From Arabidopsis thaliana (Eukaryota > Streptophyta > Magnoliopsida > Brassicales > Brassicaceae): DNA of 64,000 nucleotides. A model generated the notes under the pieces. The model was given only the letters and a program-made list of their open reading frames with translations, was not told where the DNA came from and searched no databases. Of this stretch, positions 43,799 to 56,400 are shown one piece after another; positions within the stretch are counted from its first letter, which is position 1, and every line of letters begins with the position of its first letter. The DNA lies in the NCBI RefSeq assembly GCF_000001735.4, contig NC_003070.9, forward strand, positions 124,001 to 188,000, read 5' to 3'. The position numbers were made by a program, and so were the translations under genes.

Positions 43799-45114
43799 GT
43801 TTAGCCCTAACTAAAACACTTTAGGGTTTTCAGAATTAGAACTTTTTGAGAAGTTTCCAAAAATGACAGATTTATATGTGTGGGGTTTTAGATTCTTTCA
43901 CCAAAATATAACTTGATTCTTCTACGTAACAGCAACAAAGACAGAATCGATATGATTCATTCGAAACTGGGCCCACGTCGTTACTACAACATGCGTGCCG
44001 TTTGGATTTATGGAATGCAAACTGCTCAGCGTTTTACATCCCCGTTTGCTTTCTTGTGCTGTACGTAAGTGTCTTTGTGATGACAATATATGGATCGGGA
44101 CTTAGTTTAAGATAGTGACCACCATGTATATATGAAAGTATACAGCTCGTATGTTTGACCTCTACTTTTTTTTTATCTAACGATATCTATCTAAATGAAA
44201 AAGATCATCTCGTCGCTAGTCGGTAAATGATGCATGTCATCGCCGTCACGTTTAAATACGTGAGGGAAGCACGTCCTACACTTCTCCCAGAGCCGGCTCT
44301 GACTATTATTGGGCCACAAGCCAAGTTTTTTTTGGGGCCGATCAATAACTTAACTTCAGGGGAAAATAAATAAATGGGAAAATTGTAGCCAGTCTGTAGG
44401 TTGCATAACTTCTCAATAAGCATTGTTGAATCATGGTCAAGATTTGGCTAAGTTGAACTTAAAGACATGATTGGGTAGTTTTTGTTTATGGGCCTTGTCT
44501 TAAGCTATGGGCCTTGTGAGTAATATAATAATAACTAAAACGAGTAACGGAAATGAATGAAACAGAAGACGCGGGAATTGGTTTTTCCCGTCTTTGAAAA
44601 CAGAGGAAAATGAGTTGGATCGAGCGGCGAACTTCGACGGCCAAATTTGGCAAAACAATTGTTTTTCTCAACACAAACAAATAAAGAAACAAAACAGAAT
44701 TCTTCTTCTTCTTCATTTTTAAAATTTCTTGTTTCTTTTAAAATTCAACGCACTCTTCTTCTTCTCCTCCTCCTCTCTCGTTTACCCAGCTCCTGGAACA
44801 GGTAACAACCTCTTCCTCTCATTTTTTGTTTACCGGATCTTATGCGAATTTGATCATGATATATTTGTGTTGGTATGATCAATTATTGTGTTCGATTTCT
44901 AGGGTTTTGAGCCGAACAATTTTTAGGGTTCTCCGTTTTCATGTTGTCCCTCAATTCCATAAATTTTGGATCTATATCTGCAGATTTATGTCAATTTCTT
45001 ATTGAAAAATGTGGGATTATTTCTTCTAATGTATAGGAGTATACAAATTAAAAGATGTGGGCATAGATGAGATTTGATATCAGGAGAAGTTGAGAGAGAG
45101 AGGGTAATTTGGAA
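43799..45114. other. Divergent region between the LEA_2 gene and PIP5K11
   Basis: The LEA_2 leader lies at the left end. A hAT-like end remnant is at 44288. A CTT-rich tract (TTCTTCTTCTTCTTC at 44701-44715) and the PIP5K11 leader with a probable intron (AG|GTAACAACC at 44801) are at the right. Short minus ORFs at 44205 and 44486 are not supported. Confidence 0.45.
44288..44345 (+). mobile_element. Possible hAT-type terminal inverted repeat remnant
   Basis: CAGAGCCGGCTCTG is a perfect 14-bp palindrome, followed by ACTATTATTGGGCCACAAGC and a T-run then GGGGCC. Many plant hAT-like elements end in CAGGGCCGG(C)CCTG-type sequence followed by GGGCC blocks. No matching second end or target-site duplication was found, so only one decayed end may remain. 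Confidence 0.35.
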
Positions 45115-47154
45115 ATGTTTACGCGGGAGATAACAGCAAAGGACGTGAAAGCCACTGAGAAAAACAGGATTCGATACTCTTCCAAACACATAAAACATCT
45201 TCCTCCTGGAACCATTACTGAGTTCGAATGGAAGGATTATTGTCCCTTGGGATTCAGGTTCTTTTCCCTCTCTCTCTCTCTGTATGTCTTTGAGGATTTC
45301 TCATTGTCTCATTTTTCTTTACTTTTGGTTGGTTCTTTTCTTGCAGACTTATACAGGAACTTGAGGATATCAATCATGATGAGTACATGAAGTCTATCTG
45401 TAATGATGAGACCTTAAGGAAGCTTTCTACTAGCAAAGTTGGTAACATGTTTCTTCTTTCCAAAGATGACCGTTTTCTCATTAAGATTCTACGCAAATCC
45501 GAAATCAAGGTACCTTTTTACTAATTTGCTAAAATATATGTTTAATATTCTCATCTCTCGTTTCATGTTTTTATGTATCAATCTTTTTCAATATTGTAGG
45601 TTATACTAGAGATGTTGCCTGGTTACTTCCGTCATATCCATAAATACAGGTCAACCTTGTTGTCCAAGAATTATGGAGCTCACTCTGTGAAGCCTATTGG
45701 AGGTGTTAAGGTAAACTAGTAATAATTATGTAATGGAACTTATCTTTGATCTGATGTTTCGCTGAGAAACTATTAAAACAAAAAAGTTTTTTTTGGTGTG
45801 AGCAGACATATTTTGTCGTCATGTCAAACATACTGCAGTCGGATGTTTTTATGAACAAGGTCTATGATCTAAAGGGTTCATCTCAAGGTCGGACTAACAA
45901 GAAGATCAAAGTGAGAGATAAAACCATATTGAAGGATATCGACCTTGATTTTTGTTTCTATGTGGATTCTTTGGCCAGACACCGTCTCATTAAGTCAGTC
46001 TTTTTCTCTCTCTTCTTATATTGATTCTTGTCGTAGAGAATGATTTAGATGTGAACTTTCAATTGTGCAGGCAAACGAAGCTAGATTGTGAACTTTTGGA
46101 AGATGAAGGCATCATGGATTACAGCTTAATGCTTGGTTTACAAGTGAAAGGCTCGTGTCATGGTGAGTTTAAGCATCTCATGTCTCACTATTCTTATTAG
46201 TGATAATAATCAAGTTCATAGCTTATAAATCAAACCCCTCAATTAATTTCTCAACTGCCCTGCAGGTTCAATTGATGAATTAATCCCGGTATACGACAGC
46301 TTCACATCACGAGGTAAACCTCTCCCTACCAATTCTTCTTCTCTTTACTGTAGTCCACCACCAAGAAAGAATATATGGAATGCTACATACACTTTCTGGT
46401 CAATCTTGCAGGCTCTGTTGACAGCAATAGCTCTAAGTTTATGAAGACAGCTTCAAACTCTCCAGATAGATCATCTTCTACAATGTATTCATGCACTCCC
46501 AGCAGAAGTAATTTTTTGAATCCTTCCCTAAATGATCTTCAATTTCTAATCTAAAATACTATAAAGAGAAAACTCCTGTCGTGCCCTAACATAAGAATCT
46601 TCTTCATTTTCATTCTTATAGATTCAGTTGATAGTGAGAACTCAGTGAATATACAATCAGTAGCAAGTATAAGCCCTAGTCCAGCACAAACCAACGCTTC
46701 TGATTCTCCATATGAAAGCCTTGTTTCCAAAACAAATCTCACCAACATCTTCCAAAACAGGTAACCAATTTTAAGAATTCCATGTCCTTGTGTTCACATC
46801 TAAACTGCCAACACACAACTAGGGTTTATAAAAAATGGGATTTCGTGCAGCTCAAGCACTAACTTCGGTATGAAGATACCAGGACGAGCACGACGGGTTG
46901 GGAGAGGAGAATCAGGGAGTGTGGTGGGAAAACAGAGCAGAGAAGGAGGAGAAGAATGGTACGATGTGATTTTGTATCTTGGGATTATAGACATTTTCCA
47001 AGACTACGGTGTGAGAAAACGCCTTGAACATTGTTACAAGTCAATTCAACACAGCTCTAAGACAATCTCAGCCGTCCATCCCAAGATGTATTCTTCTCGT
47101 TTCCAAGACTTTGTCTCTCAGATCTTCTTACCAGACGAAGATCCTTCTCACTGA
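45115..47154 (+). CDS. PIP5K11: Phosphatidylinositol 4-phosphate 5-kinase PIP5K11
   Basis: This enzyme makes PI(4,5)P2 from PI4P at the plasma membrane; PIP5K10/11 act in pollen tubes. Exons are 45115-45257, 45347-45509, 45600-45710, 45806-45993, 46071-46162, 46266-46313, 46412-46507, 46622-46760 and 46851-47154, giving 427 residues. The protein lacks the N-terminal MORN repeats of the B subfamily, as expected for the A subfamily. Motifs seen are the lysine in RFLIKILRKSE, VYDLKGSSQGRT, MDYSLMLGL and ILYLGIIDIFQDY. The activation loop (AVHPKMYSSRFQDFVSQIF) is near the end. A Ser/Asn-rich insert (SSSTMYSCTPSRNSVDSEN) sits between the catalytic halves. Nothing is broken. Confidence 0.95.
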
Positions 47155-48294
47155 TACATAACTTCCATGTCTTAACATTTCTACTTATATCCACTATTTA
47201 TTTAGTTTAGCGAAAGTTTATTTGTTTGTGAAGCAAAAGCAACCTCCAAATTTCTCTTTCTTTTCTTAACTCTTTGGCCTTGGTCGTCCAAGCCTCCAAG
47301 GCTCAAATTTCCTTTATCAACTTATTTACATATACTGACTGACATTGCAAATTTTAGATAAACCGGAGTTAATTCCAACCAACCAGACTGAAATTAGAAA
47401 TTCCATACGAACGGGAGCGAATCCAGTAAACCAATTTGAATATCTCACCCGAACCAAGTTTTGATTTATCCAACCGGATATTCTAATTTCTTCCAAAAAG
47501 TTTTAAGCAAGCGAATAAGTGGGGGACAAGTGGAAGCATCGCAGAGAAAGGGGGACACGTGGAGGAGGAATGGATCATCATCTTTTGTTCTCACTGATCC
47601 TTGTTACTTAATTTCAGAACATCTCCGCTGATTACGGATTTTGCAACTTCAAAACGCTCATTCTCGATATCGCTCCGGATGAGTATTACCAAACGTATCA
47701 TCAGATTGACAAACGCAGGTTACTTAATTATACTTCTGATTTCGATTCTTGTTTTCTTTTGTTGGTTGTCAAGAGTAGAGTCATTTTTCTAAGTCTTTTT
47801 TATGGTTACTTGTTGTAGCTCCCAAGCTGGCAGAGGGAATGACCGGAGGAACGTTTCCAAATTAGAATCAAATCACAAAACCAAAAATTAAAAAAAAATC
47901 TTATTTTGTCGGCAATGTTTTTTAGATATTTCATCTTATGACAACTATGTATTCGGAAATCTTGCAAAACTGGATGATTTAGATGTGAAAATATTCAGCG
48001 CTTAATGAATTAAATCCGGTTAACCAGACCAAGCAGAATTAAAATGGAAACCGATAAATCAGAACAAAACAGAACATATCTTTTGGTTTTCATATCAAAC
48101 CAAATTGAATTATAAGATTTTGCCTTGGATTTTGGTTTGGTTTCTTATGCAACTTCCCAAAAGAACTGATCTGTCCAAACTTATGATATGGCAAAATAAC
48201 ATTTTATTAGTTATAGCAAACCCAACTTATTACATTACGATCATCACCATTCACCATCATAACGATGTGTGGTCTTATATATAGGTTTTGTCGA
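47155..48294. other. Intergenic between convergent PIP5K11 and LEA14
   Basis: This holds the 3' flanks of both genes. The middle has a short plus-strand frame near 47,601 that begins only with TTG and looks non-coding. A repeated AACCGGA/CCGGTTAACC-type motif occurs at about 47362, 47474 and 48016. No gene is supported. Confidence 0.45.
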
Positions 48295-48826
48295 TCAGAA
48301 GAAATCTTTAAAAGTAGGAAGTTTGATTTCTCCCTTACTAGAGATAGGGATAGTAAATTCCCCTACAACAGGAAGGTCGATGGTTAGACCGATTTGGAGC
48401 TCGTAGTCAATGTCCCAGTCCACACCAACGTCTCGAGCCAGGTTAAACAGTATACTATACGGCACCACCACGGGAATATCAAGAGCCGTCATGTCCTTAG
48501 CTTTCAGAGAACCCGGGTCCGGTATCTTCCCCTTTCCAATCTCCCTGTTTACAAATAATTAGATCTCTGTTGTTTACAAAATCTAACAAAGAACCAAACG
48601 ACGGAGTTAGTAGGTTTTACCTGCCGGCGCTGTGGAAAGTGAAACTGATCTCACAGATCGGAATCGAATGACTGTAAGGATTGGTGACAGAGACTTTGGC
48701 CAAGTACTCAACTGAGTCACGGTTCACGTCTTTGAGGTCAACGTCCGTAACTGAACCCTCCGGTTTAGGGATCGCGGTGAGTTTATCCGCCACGAAGTCC
48801 TTGGCTTTATCTAGCAAGCTCGCCAT
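48295..48826 (-). CDS. LEA14: Late embryogenesis abundant protein LEA14
   Basis: LEA14 (recalled AT1G01470, also LSR3) is a globular LEA_2 protein induced by drought, light and wounding. Exons 48621-48826 and 48295-48544 give 151 residues, the known length. It starts MASLLDKAKDFVADKL and has one LEA_2/WHy domain from about residue 40 to the end (YLAKVSVTNPYSHSIPICE ... PVVGEFTIPISSKGEIKLP). Unlike most LEA proteins it is not a repeat-rich disordered chain but a beta-sandwich with no membrane anchor. It faces ACS2 across about 3 kb. ACGTG elements lie in its promoter. Confidence 0.96.
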
Positions 48827-49040
48827 AATAACTCTTCTTGTTTAAATCTCTTTGTTTTTGTTTCGGTGTTTTAGGTTTGTGTGTATGATATGAAGTTTAA
48901 CTTGGAATATATATATAAACGGATGGGATTACGATGTTCTTATGAAGTCGGTCGATGTAAATGGATTAAATTTTATAATGGTTTGTGTACGTGTGAGGGT
49001 TTTCCACGAGTGAGAGTGAAAGCGTGGGTTATACGTGTCT
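48827..49040 (-). promoter_or_regulatory. LEA14 promoter with TATA box and ABRE-like sites
   Basis: A TATATATA-type box reads at 48907-48917. ACGTG cores lie at 48989-48993 (TACGTGTG) and 49033-49039 (ACGTGTC), both of ABRE form. This fits stress and ABA induction (inference). Confidence 0.55.
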
Positions 49041-49445
49041 TCTGCTTGATTTTTGATTTTTTCGTTACATGACAACAATATTTTATTTCAAAAATATATC
49101 ATTCATGAAAATAGATATTTTGTTTGCAGTTATAGCTAAACTAGATAATTAAATACCTTTTTAGATAGTCACACGATAAATTTAATACCAAAAAAATGGA
49201 AAGTATTATACAAAACTAAAAGAGGGAAAAGTATTCGCGTAAGGAATAAGATGCGCAAGGGATTAATGGACCGACCATGTCCCCCCATATGCACGTCGGT
49301 GGAATGTAGTAGTACTCCCATGCATTGCGGTACACTATATGGACAATGCACTTATGACCCGTATTGGTATGGGTTTCTGATGGATATTAAGGTCAAACTT
49401 AAATGGGCCACAGGCCATAAGCCCATTCAAATTTGTAACTGGACT

Positions 49446-49516
49446 ATGATCACTGTGAAGTCGTGAATCTTCTTCTCTTAAAAACAAAACTTTGACATGA
49501 TCACTGTGAAGTCGTG
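49446..49516 (+). repeat. 20-bp direct repeat, 51-bp spacing
   Basis: ATGATCACTGTGAAGTCGTG occurs exactly at 49446-49465 and at 49497-49516. Confidence 0.95.
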
Positions 49517-49630
49517 CACTGTAGGCATGTCACGTGTTGATGGATGATTAGTGGAAAGGGATTGGAAGAAGCGTGTCCAATTAGTCGACAGCTGCGGAAT
49601 GGAAAAACTGAGTCAGCATTTATGTTAAGA

Positions 49631-49700
49631 AGTCAAACCTACGCCTCGCATGGTTTGTTAGTTAATTTGACTTATTGACCAGTCAAAGCATGCTTTGACA
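49631..49700. promoter_or_regulatory. W-box cluster upstream of ACS2
   Basis: Five TTGAC cores fall within 70 bp: AGTCAA at 49631 and 49681, TTGACT at 49667, TTGACC at 49675 and TTGACA at 49695. Two form a head-to-head pair, TTGACCAGTCAA (49675-49686). WRKY33 is known to activate ACS2; whether it uses this distal cluster is not shown. Confidence 0.5.
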
Positions 49701-51737
49701 TTTTAGTGATACACAAATTTTATAATATAAATCCGCAAACACTAGATTATATTCACACTTCTCTTTAATTAGTGTTTGGTTCCACGATTTTCAACGGCCG
49801 ATTGTACTTTTTGGTTGCAAAATTTTACAAAACGGTACCTTTTGTTTTGTACATTTTAAAAATCAACTTATTATTTATTGGCATCTATAGTTAGGGAAAA
49901 CGTTTCAATTGAACATGTACGTGTGCATAAATCAAAATTTTATTTAAAATATACAGATTCGCTTAAGGAGTATAATAACACTCCACGAACGAAATTGTTA
50001 TGTATATATTACATATATAATTTGTAATCAGTGAATTAAGACATTCAAATAATTGAAATTAATTAAACTTTTACCAAGAAAATAAATTTGATAAATAATA
50101 ATTGAAATTTTGGAATGATATCAAAACTGCCGAAAGCACATATGTCGGTGTTGGTAGTTGGCGGGCCAATTAGTATACGAATACGAACTCCTTGTTCGGT
50201 GTTTCTTTTACAAATTATTTTCTTTTATTCATAATCTATTTCTAATTCATTAGATGTTTCTTACCTGCATTTCATGAGAAACACATCCAAAAAAAAAAAC
50301 TATTTACAAACAAAAAGTTCTTCTTAGACAAAATAATATATTCACAAAGCTACAATGTTTCCAAACTTGATAAGAGAATATTAGTTTAGGACTGTCTTTA
50401 ATTATTGTTTACACAAGGGATTCGTAGGATCCCAAAAAACAATGGGTTCGTTGGTTTTGTTTGAAAGTGTAGATGTAACGACTCCAAATAGCCAAAAGTT
50501 GATATCTTCAGTCTATATTATTGAGATCTTATGTCCCCCCTGTAATTAATTTTTCCAGCAATGCGTGCTTAAAGAATATTGTTTGAGACTTTAGTTATTG
50601 TAATACGACATTAGTATAAGTAGAGCCAAAATCAGATTTTAATATCTTTAGTCTTAAGACATGAAACAAGATTAAGAAAATACCTTGTTTTCAAAGAAAA
50701 CGGTTATAAAAAGGAGGATTTGAGTTTTTGACATTCAGACGATAAAAATTATGAACTAGGTCTAGTCACGTGGTCGACGCGTGAGAGTTTCCGGCGTGAA
50801 CTGCAAGTAAAATCACGTAGAGCATGTGATTGACTTGACCAAAGAGTCCAAACCCACCAACTACAAAAAAAAATCAAGATATAAATAACTAACTCTCACT
50901 AGTCACTAATATAATTTTTCATTACAATTCATATATGATCTACTAACAATTGTTGTGGTTATACAAACAAAAAATTTATTTTTCGTAAGACGGAAATTTT
51001 GAAATCAAATTCCTCAACACTCAAATGAATATTCAGTAGTAGTTTATCAATGACTAGATTAGATATTTCTTAACGCCAGTCAAATTTTGGAATTATGTGG
51101 AGGACGTACGTTTATACATGTGCAGACTACAACATACCAAATGTTTTATTAAACCAAATTACAATGTTGCAAATTGGTCTATTCTTTTGAATAATCTGAT
51201 ACATTTTATCTCATAACTTTCTTCCTTTTTATTTGAATTCAATCAAATAATATTCTCCACATCCCCAACCTTCTTTTTTTTTTTGCATGACTAAGTAGTT
51301 TAAGGTCAACATTTTTCATAAGAAGTTGCTTAGAAATAGCCTTGGGTTCAAATAAAATACACATGATTTTCCCGTTTCCACCAATAAATCCCAATGGATT
51401 TTAATACTGAAACGGAAATCAATGCGAAACTATTGGAGTAAGACCAATTTATTCATCTTAATCTACCAAATTCGGATACGATATGTTTAATACAAGGGAG
51501 ATTGATGCTAGCAAAACACAACCATCTTAATTTTTTTTTTTTTTTTTTAATTAGAAATTCCCTTCCCAAATGGTAATTCAATCGTAACAAAAGTACGTTT
51601 TGAAATATTGTTTTGGATGGAGATTTTTTCCTTGGTTCGCTTGTTACTTTTCACTTGTTTCATCAAATCCTAACTCCTTTTATTTTGGACCCCACATCAA
51701 CTTTATTTGGTCTCCTCAAGGTTTCTGTTTCAACTCC

Positions 51738-51746
51738 TATATAAAA
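51738..51746 (+). promoter_or_regulatory. TATA box of ACS2
   Basis: TATATAAAA lies about 120 bp before the ACS2 ATG. Confidence 0.75.
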
Positions 51747-51861
51747 GCAAATAACTCATACGTTAATTAGTACACACCACAAAAACTTGTCATAAGATCA
51801 ATATCGATACCCCCAAAAAAAAAAAAAAACAGCTACAAAGAAGTGAGAATTGACACAGCAA

Positions 51862-52477
51862 ATGGGTCTTCCGGGAAAAAATAAAGGTGCAGTTTTGTCG
51901 AAGATAGCGACTAACAATCAACACGGAGAGAACTCAGAGTACTTTGATGGATGGAAAGCTTACGACAAAGATCCTTTTCATCTTTCCCGTAACCCCCATG
52001 GGATCATCCAAATGGGTCTTGCAGAGAATCAGGTACAGATTATATATAATCCAATAAATCATGTTATATGTTGTTGTCGTTGTGCATGAACTTCCATCTA
52101 TTAGCTATTATATATGAACACGTATACACATCAAGCTAATACCTTTTTTTCTTCTTTTCAAGTCAAGTTAAATACTTAATAACACATTTTTCTAAACTTC
52201 TTACAGCTTTGCTTAGATTTGATCAAAGATTGGGTCAAAGAGAACCCAGAAGCTTCTATTTGCACCCTTGAAGGTATTCATCAGTTTAGCGACATCGCTA
52301 ATTTCCAAGACTACCATGGTCTTAAGAAGTTTAGACAGGTACTATAAATCATTCATTATTCAGATATCTTGTAATCAGCTACGGACATATTAGAAAAACA
52401 ATTTTTACATGGAAAGTTAATAACACCTCTAAACAATCAGTTGATATGATCTGCATAAGAAAAACAAATTCAGTCGT

Positions 52478-52517
<40 letters not shown>

Positions 52518-54051
52518 TTAAAGATTCGTGTTGCATTTAATTAGTAACTTATTTTATAAACTTATCCCTAATATAAATTTTGGAATTGAAGGCAATTGCA
52601 CATTTCATGGGAAAAGCTAGAGGTGGAAGAGTGACTTTTGATCCGGAGAGGGTGGTTATGAGCGGAGGAGCCACCGGAGCCAATGAAACAATCATGTTCT
52701 GCCTTGCGGATCCCGGCGACGTTTTCCTCATTCCCTCCCCGTACTATGCCGCGTAAGCATTGTTAAAAACATTAATCACATTTTTAAGAGAAAATAGTAC
52801 TAGTATATGATAATGGATAATGGTTAGGACAGATTTCATTAATGTTACTTTCACATACTTTTTTGGGGTTAACAAATTCTAAATCGAAATGAGTTATTAG
52901 TATCAAGTTTTGACTCTTTTGCCAAACTTTATCACACGTGTACGATATATCCATTCAATAGCGGTTTTAATTGAACGACAAGCTCTCATACGTGTGATAA
53001 TTAATGATTTAATCCTTTCCGCAGATTTGATAGAGACTTGAGGTGGCGGACAGGTGTCGAGATAATCCCGGTTCCTTGTTCAAGCTCCGACAATTTCAAA
53101 TTAACCGTTGACGCCGCGGAATGGGCTTATAAAAAAGCCCAAGAGTCCAATAAAAAAGTCAAAGGTCTGATTTTGACCAACCCATCAAATCCACTCGGTA
53201 CAATGTTGGATAAGGACACACTCACGAACTTGGTCCGGTTTGTCACGAGGAAGAACATTCACCTAGTCGTCGACGAGATCTACGCCGCCACAGTCTTCGC
53301 CGGAGGAGATTTCGTGAGCGTTGCTGAGGTGGTCAATGATGTGGACATCTCCGAAGTCAACGTTGACTTGATTCACATTGTCTATAGTCTTTCTAAAGAT
53401 ATGGGACTTCCTGGTTTTAGAGTCGGGATAGTCTATTCTTTCAATGACTCGGTCGTGTCTTGCGCAAGAAAAATGTCAAGTTTCGGACTTGTTTCGTCTC
53501 AGACACAACTCATGCTTGCTTCGATGTTGTCCGATGATCAGTTTGTGGATAATTTTCTAATGGAAAGCTCGAGAAGGTTGGGGATAAGGCATAAAGTTTT
53601 TACCACGGGGATCAAGAAAGCAGATATTGCTTGTTTGACAAGCAACGCTGGTTTATTTGCGTGGATGGATTTGAGACATCTACTGAGAGATCGTAACTCG
53701 TTTGAATCTGAGATCGAGCTTTGGCATATAATCATCGATAGAGTTAAGCTCAATGTGTCTCCTGGCTCTTCCTTCCGTTGCACGGAACCTGGATGGTTTA
53801 GGATTTGCTTTGCCAACATGGACGATGATACTCTCCATGTGGCGCTTGGACGGATCCAAGATTTCGTGTCTAAGAACAAGAACAAGATCGTCGAGAAAGC
53901 ATCTGAAAATGATCAGGTAATCCAGAACAAGAGTGCTAAAAAGCTGAAATGGACGCAGACCAATCTTCGACTAAGTTTCCGACGACTTTACGAGGATGGT
54001 CTCTCGTCTCCAGGGATAATGTCACCACACTCACCTCTTCTCCGAGCATGA
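51862..54051 (+). CDS. ACS2: ACC synthase ACS2
   Basis: This PLP enzyme turns S-adenosylmethionine into ACC, the committed step of ethylene synthesis, in the cytosol. Exons 51862-52032, 52207-52338, 52592-52752 and 53025-54051 give 496 residues, the known length. The fold-type I aminotransferase core has TNPSNPLGT, the PLP lysine in [15 protein letters not shown] (about residue 279) and the phosphate-binding arginine in [15 protein letters not shown]. The C-terminal tail [10 protein letters not shown] holds the CDPK-type Ser. It is followed by [15 protein letters not shown] with three Ser-Pro sites, which makes it a type 1 ACS stabilised by MPK3/MPK6. The promoter has a TATA box and W-boxes. 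Confidence 0.97.
52480..52516 (+). repeat. Poly(T)37 in ACS2 intron 2
   Basis: An uninterrupted run of 37 T lies between exons 2 and 3. It is long for Arabidopsis, and its length is likely to vary between accessions or be misread. Confidence 0.95.
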
Positions 54052-56400
54052 AAATCTTAAGGCATAACGTCTGAGAGATTGGATTAACTCGTCCGCGTTT
54101 CACTCCGTGTTAATTAATCTTAAATTAGTAAGTGATTAAGTAAATGTTTTTTCTTTCATTGTAAGATTGGAATAATTCAATTTCGACATTAGGGTTGTTT
54201 TTGACGGCCAGCTTTTTTCCTGGGGTCAAATGGTAACTTTTAAGATTTTATGTGTTTGATTCTGTTTCTTTTTTCCGCTTAGGATTTTAATCGATGGATT
54301 GTCCTAGTGGTGCTGGTGTGTAGCATATATGCTTTTCTTATATGTTTTTGTGTGTAATAAATGAAACATTGTCTTTTGATAAGGATCACCAGAGTTTATT
54401 AGTTGGGGAGGTTGATAATGTTTTGTGAGTAATGGAGGATTTGTTAACCTAATTTATTCGATTTTTTCTAGAACCGCATTTTCTTGTTCGCCCAATACGT
54501 CACACGAGCATGCCAACATGCCTATCCTTTTTCTAAAATAATCATTATATGTACTAAATTGAACATCCGATTATACAGAGATATAATCAATAAATGCATG
54601 TTAAGTTTTATATCTTGGAATTTGCCTTAGCCTATCATATTGTGGGTGATGAAAGATTCATCAGCATTTCAGCTGCACCAAATATGATTAAATTCAACTT
54701 ATTATTTTGTTACAAAGTGACAAATTTGCTTAGAATAATCAGCTATCAAACATGATGACGTCTCCATCAATTATTCAATAATCGTCAGCTTTCTTTCCCC
54801 TTTTTCTTTGTTAATGATAAACCGTCAGCTTGAATGTTATAGTATTTATTTTTGGTCCTCTTTTGGTAAACCATTAGCTATTATTTGATAAAATTTACAG
54901 ATCTCAGATTGATAAATTTGTTACATATATTATATGCTACTACGACTTTGTTAGGTAATTAAGTGCTGATGGTAAGGCGTGCTTTGGGCCGCCTCTTAGC
55001 TGATATTGATACTACACACACGAACAAAAATATATATATATAAGACAAAAATCAAATTTGATACTTGGAAACAACGGTTTGATCCTTTTCACACAGAATA
55101 ATATGTATCTGGATAATATATAGATATCTCTGTCTAATTATAATCATCGACATTATCGTCGTCATCATCAGTCACAAGTCACAACCAATTCATGATCATC
55201 AACAGTAGGTTACGAAACATGATCAAGTTATATATTTATTTTGTTTGGTAGAAAAAATGACATGGGCAAGTTTTTTTTTATATATATATAGTGAATCCTC
55301 TTTTTAATATTCAAGGGAACTTTTTTCTGTCTTGGATTTTGTTTTGACTCTAAATAATTCAATACGGCATAAATTGAAAATGATGAAATACCAAATTAAG
55401 TTTTCACATGCTCCTTTTAGGTGGCTACCTACCAAAATGTTTTTGACATTTGCATTTGGTTTGAGCCACAACTTGATCTATGACATTTACAATGCACTTG
55501 GTTACGTGAAGACTATTTTTAGTAATATATCTTTTAACAAAAAAAAAGATATATTTTCAATAATCTTTTGGTGTCGAAAAAGAAAGAAGTTTGTATGTGG
55601 CCGAGATACGGGCATTTTTATTCTTAAGTGGTTTCTAGATTTTTTATTTTTTTTGTTTAGAATAAATTTAGAACTTCACTTTATGCTATTATCCCCTGAA
55701 ATACAGGTACATTTGTGAAGAAACTAAATAAAAATTAGAACAATTAAAAACGCTTTACCTTCTCCTCTTACAAAATTTCTAAAAGTGACTCATCAGATGA
55801 TCATGAAGGCCATGCCCTTTCGCTTCGCGCAAAACAGAAGTAAAGATAAATTATCAAGTTTACAGCTGAAATGTTAATAAGCCGCCCAACAACATTTATT
55901 CACCTAAGCTAGCACCCACATACATTTAAAAATATATATATTGACCAGATTATGAAAAAACTTTGACAATAACATAGTTATGAAATATACATAACCTTAA
56001 GAAGAAGATGACCAGGTTATGAAATAGCAAAATCGAATAAAAACATTGCAGAACTATTGTTCGCAAAACTATTTTGCAATTTCGCCATTCCATTGGCTTC
56101 CGAAGAAGTATCAAGCTTTAAAAAGTTACACGACCAACGCATATATATAACACCATTATTTACAGAAAGTTACCTTCAAAGTGAAAAAATAAAATTCTAG
56201 TACTATCGACGATATATACACAAAACATATCATCGAAATCGATTTAAGGAAATAAAACTTCCCCGCATTATCGAGGAGACAAAAACATATCCGATCCCAT
56301 CCGAAGTCTAAGATATATCCTTTGTTTCTTATTCTTCATCCTCATGACTATATATAGATCGGTCCATCTTTTCCCCAAAATATATCACATTATAAATATT
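54052..56400. other. Intergenic between convergent ACS2 and the HMA-like gene
   Basis: This is AT-rich. A 128-codon plus-strand frame at 55332-55718 begins with TTG and has the composition of AT-rich non-coding DNA. No repeat or RNA gene stands out apart from TA and A tracts. Confidence 0.5.

Larger units (their letters stand above)
49041..51861. other. Intergenic, ACS2 upstream region
   Basis: This 2.8 kb is AT-rich with no supported gene. It holds a 20-bp direct repeat (49446/49497), a W-box cluster (49631-49700), a G-box CACGTG at 50767-50772, TTGACT/TTGACC at 50830-50840 and the ACS2 TATA box. The ORF at 49251-49466 shows no recognisable protein. Confidence 0.5.

Noticed and set aside
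47601-47792. 63-codon plus-strand frame past PIP5K11
   Set aside because: TTG start, hydrophobic tail, no conserved feature.
55332-55718. 128-codon plus-strand frame between ACS2 and the HMA-like gene
   Set aside because: It begins with TTG, has no ATG near the front, is full of Phe, Lys, Ile and Asn as expected of AT-rich DNA, and shows no domain.
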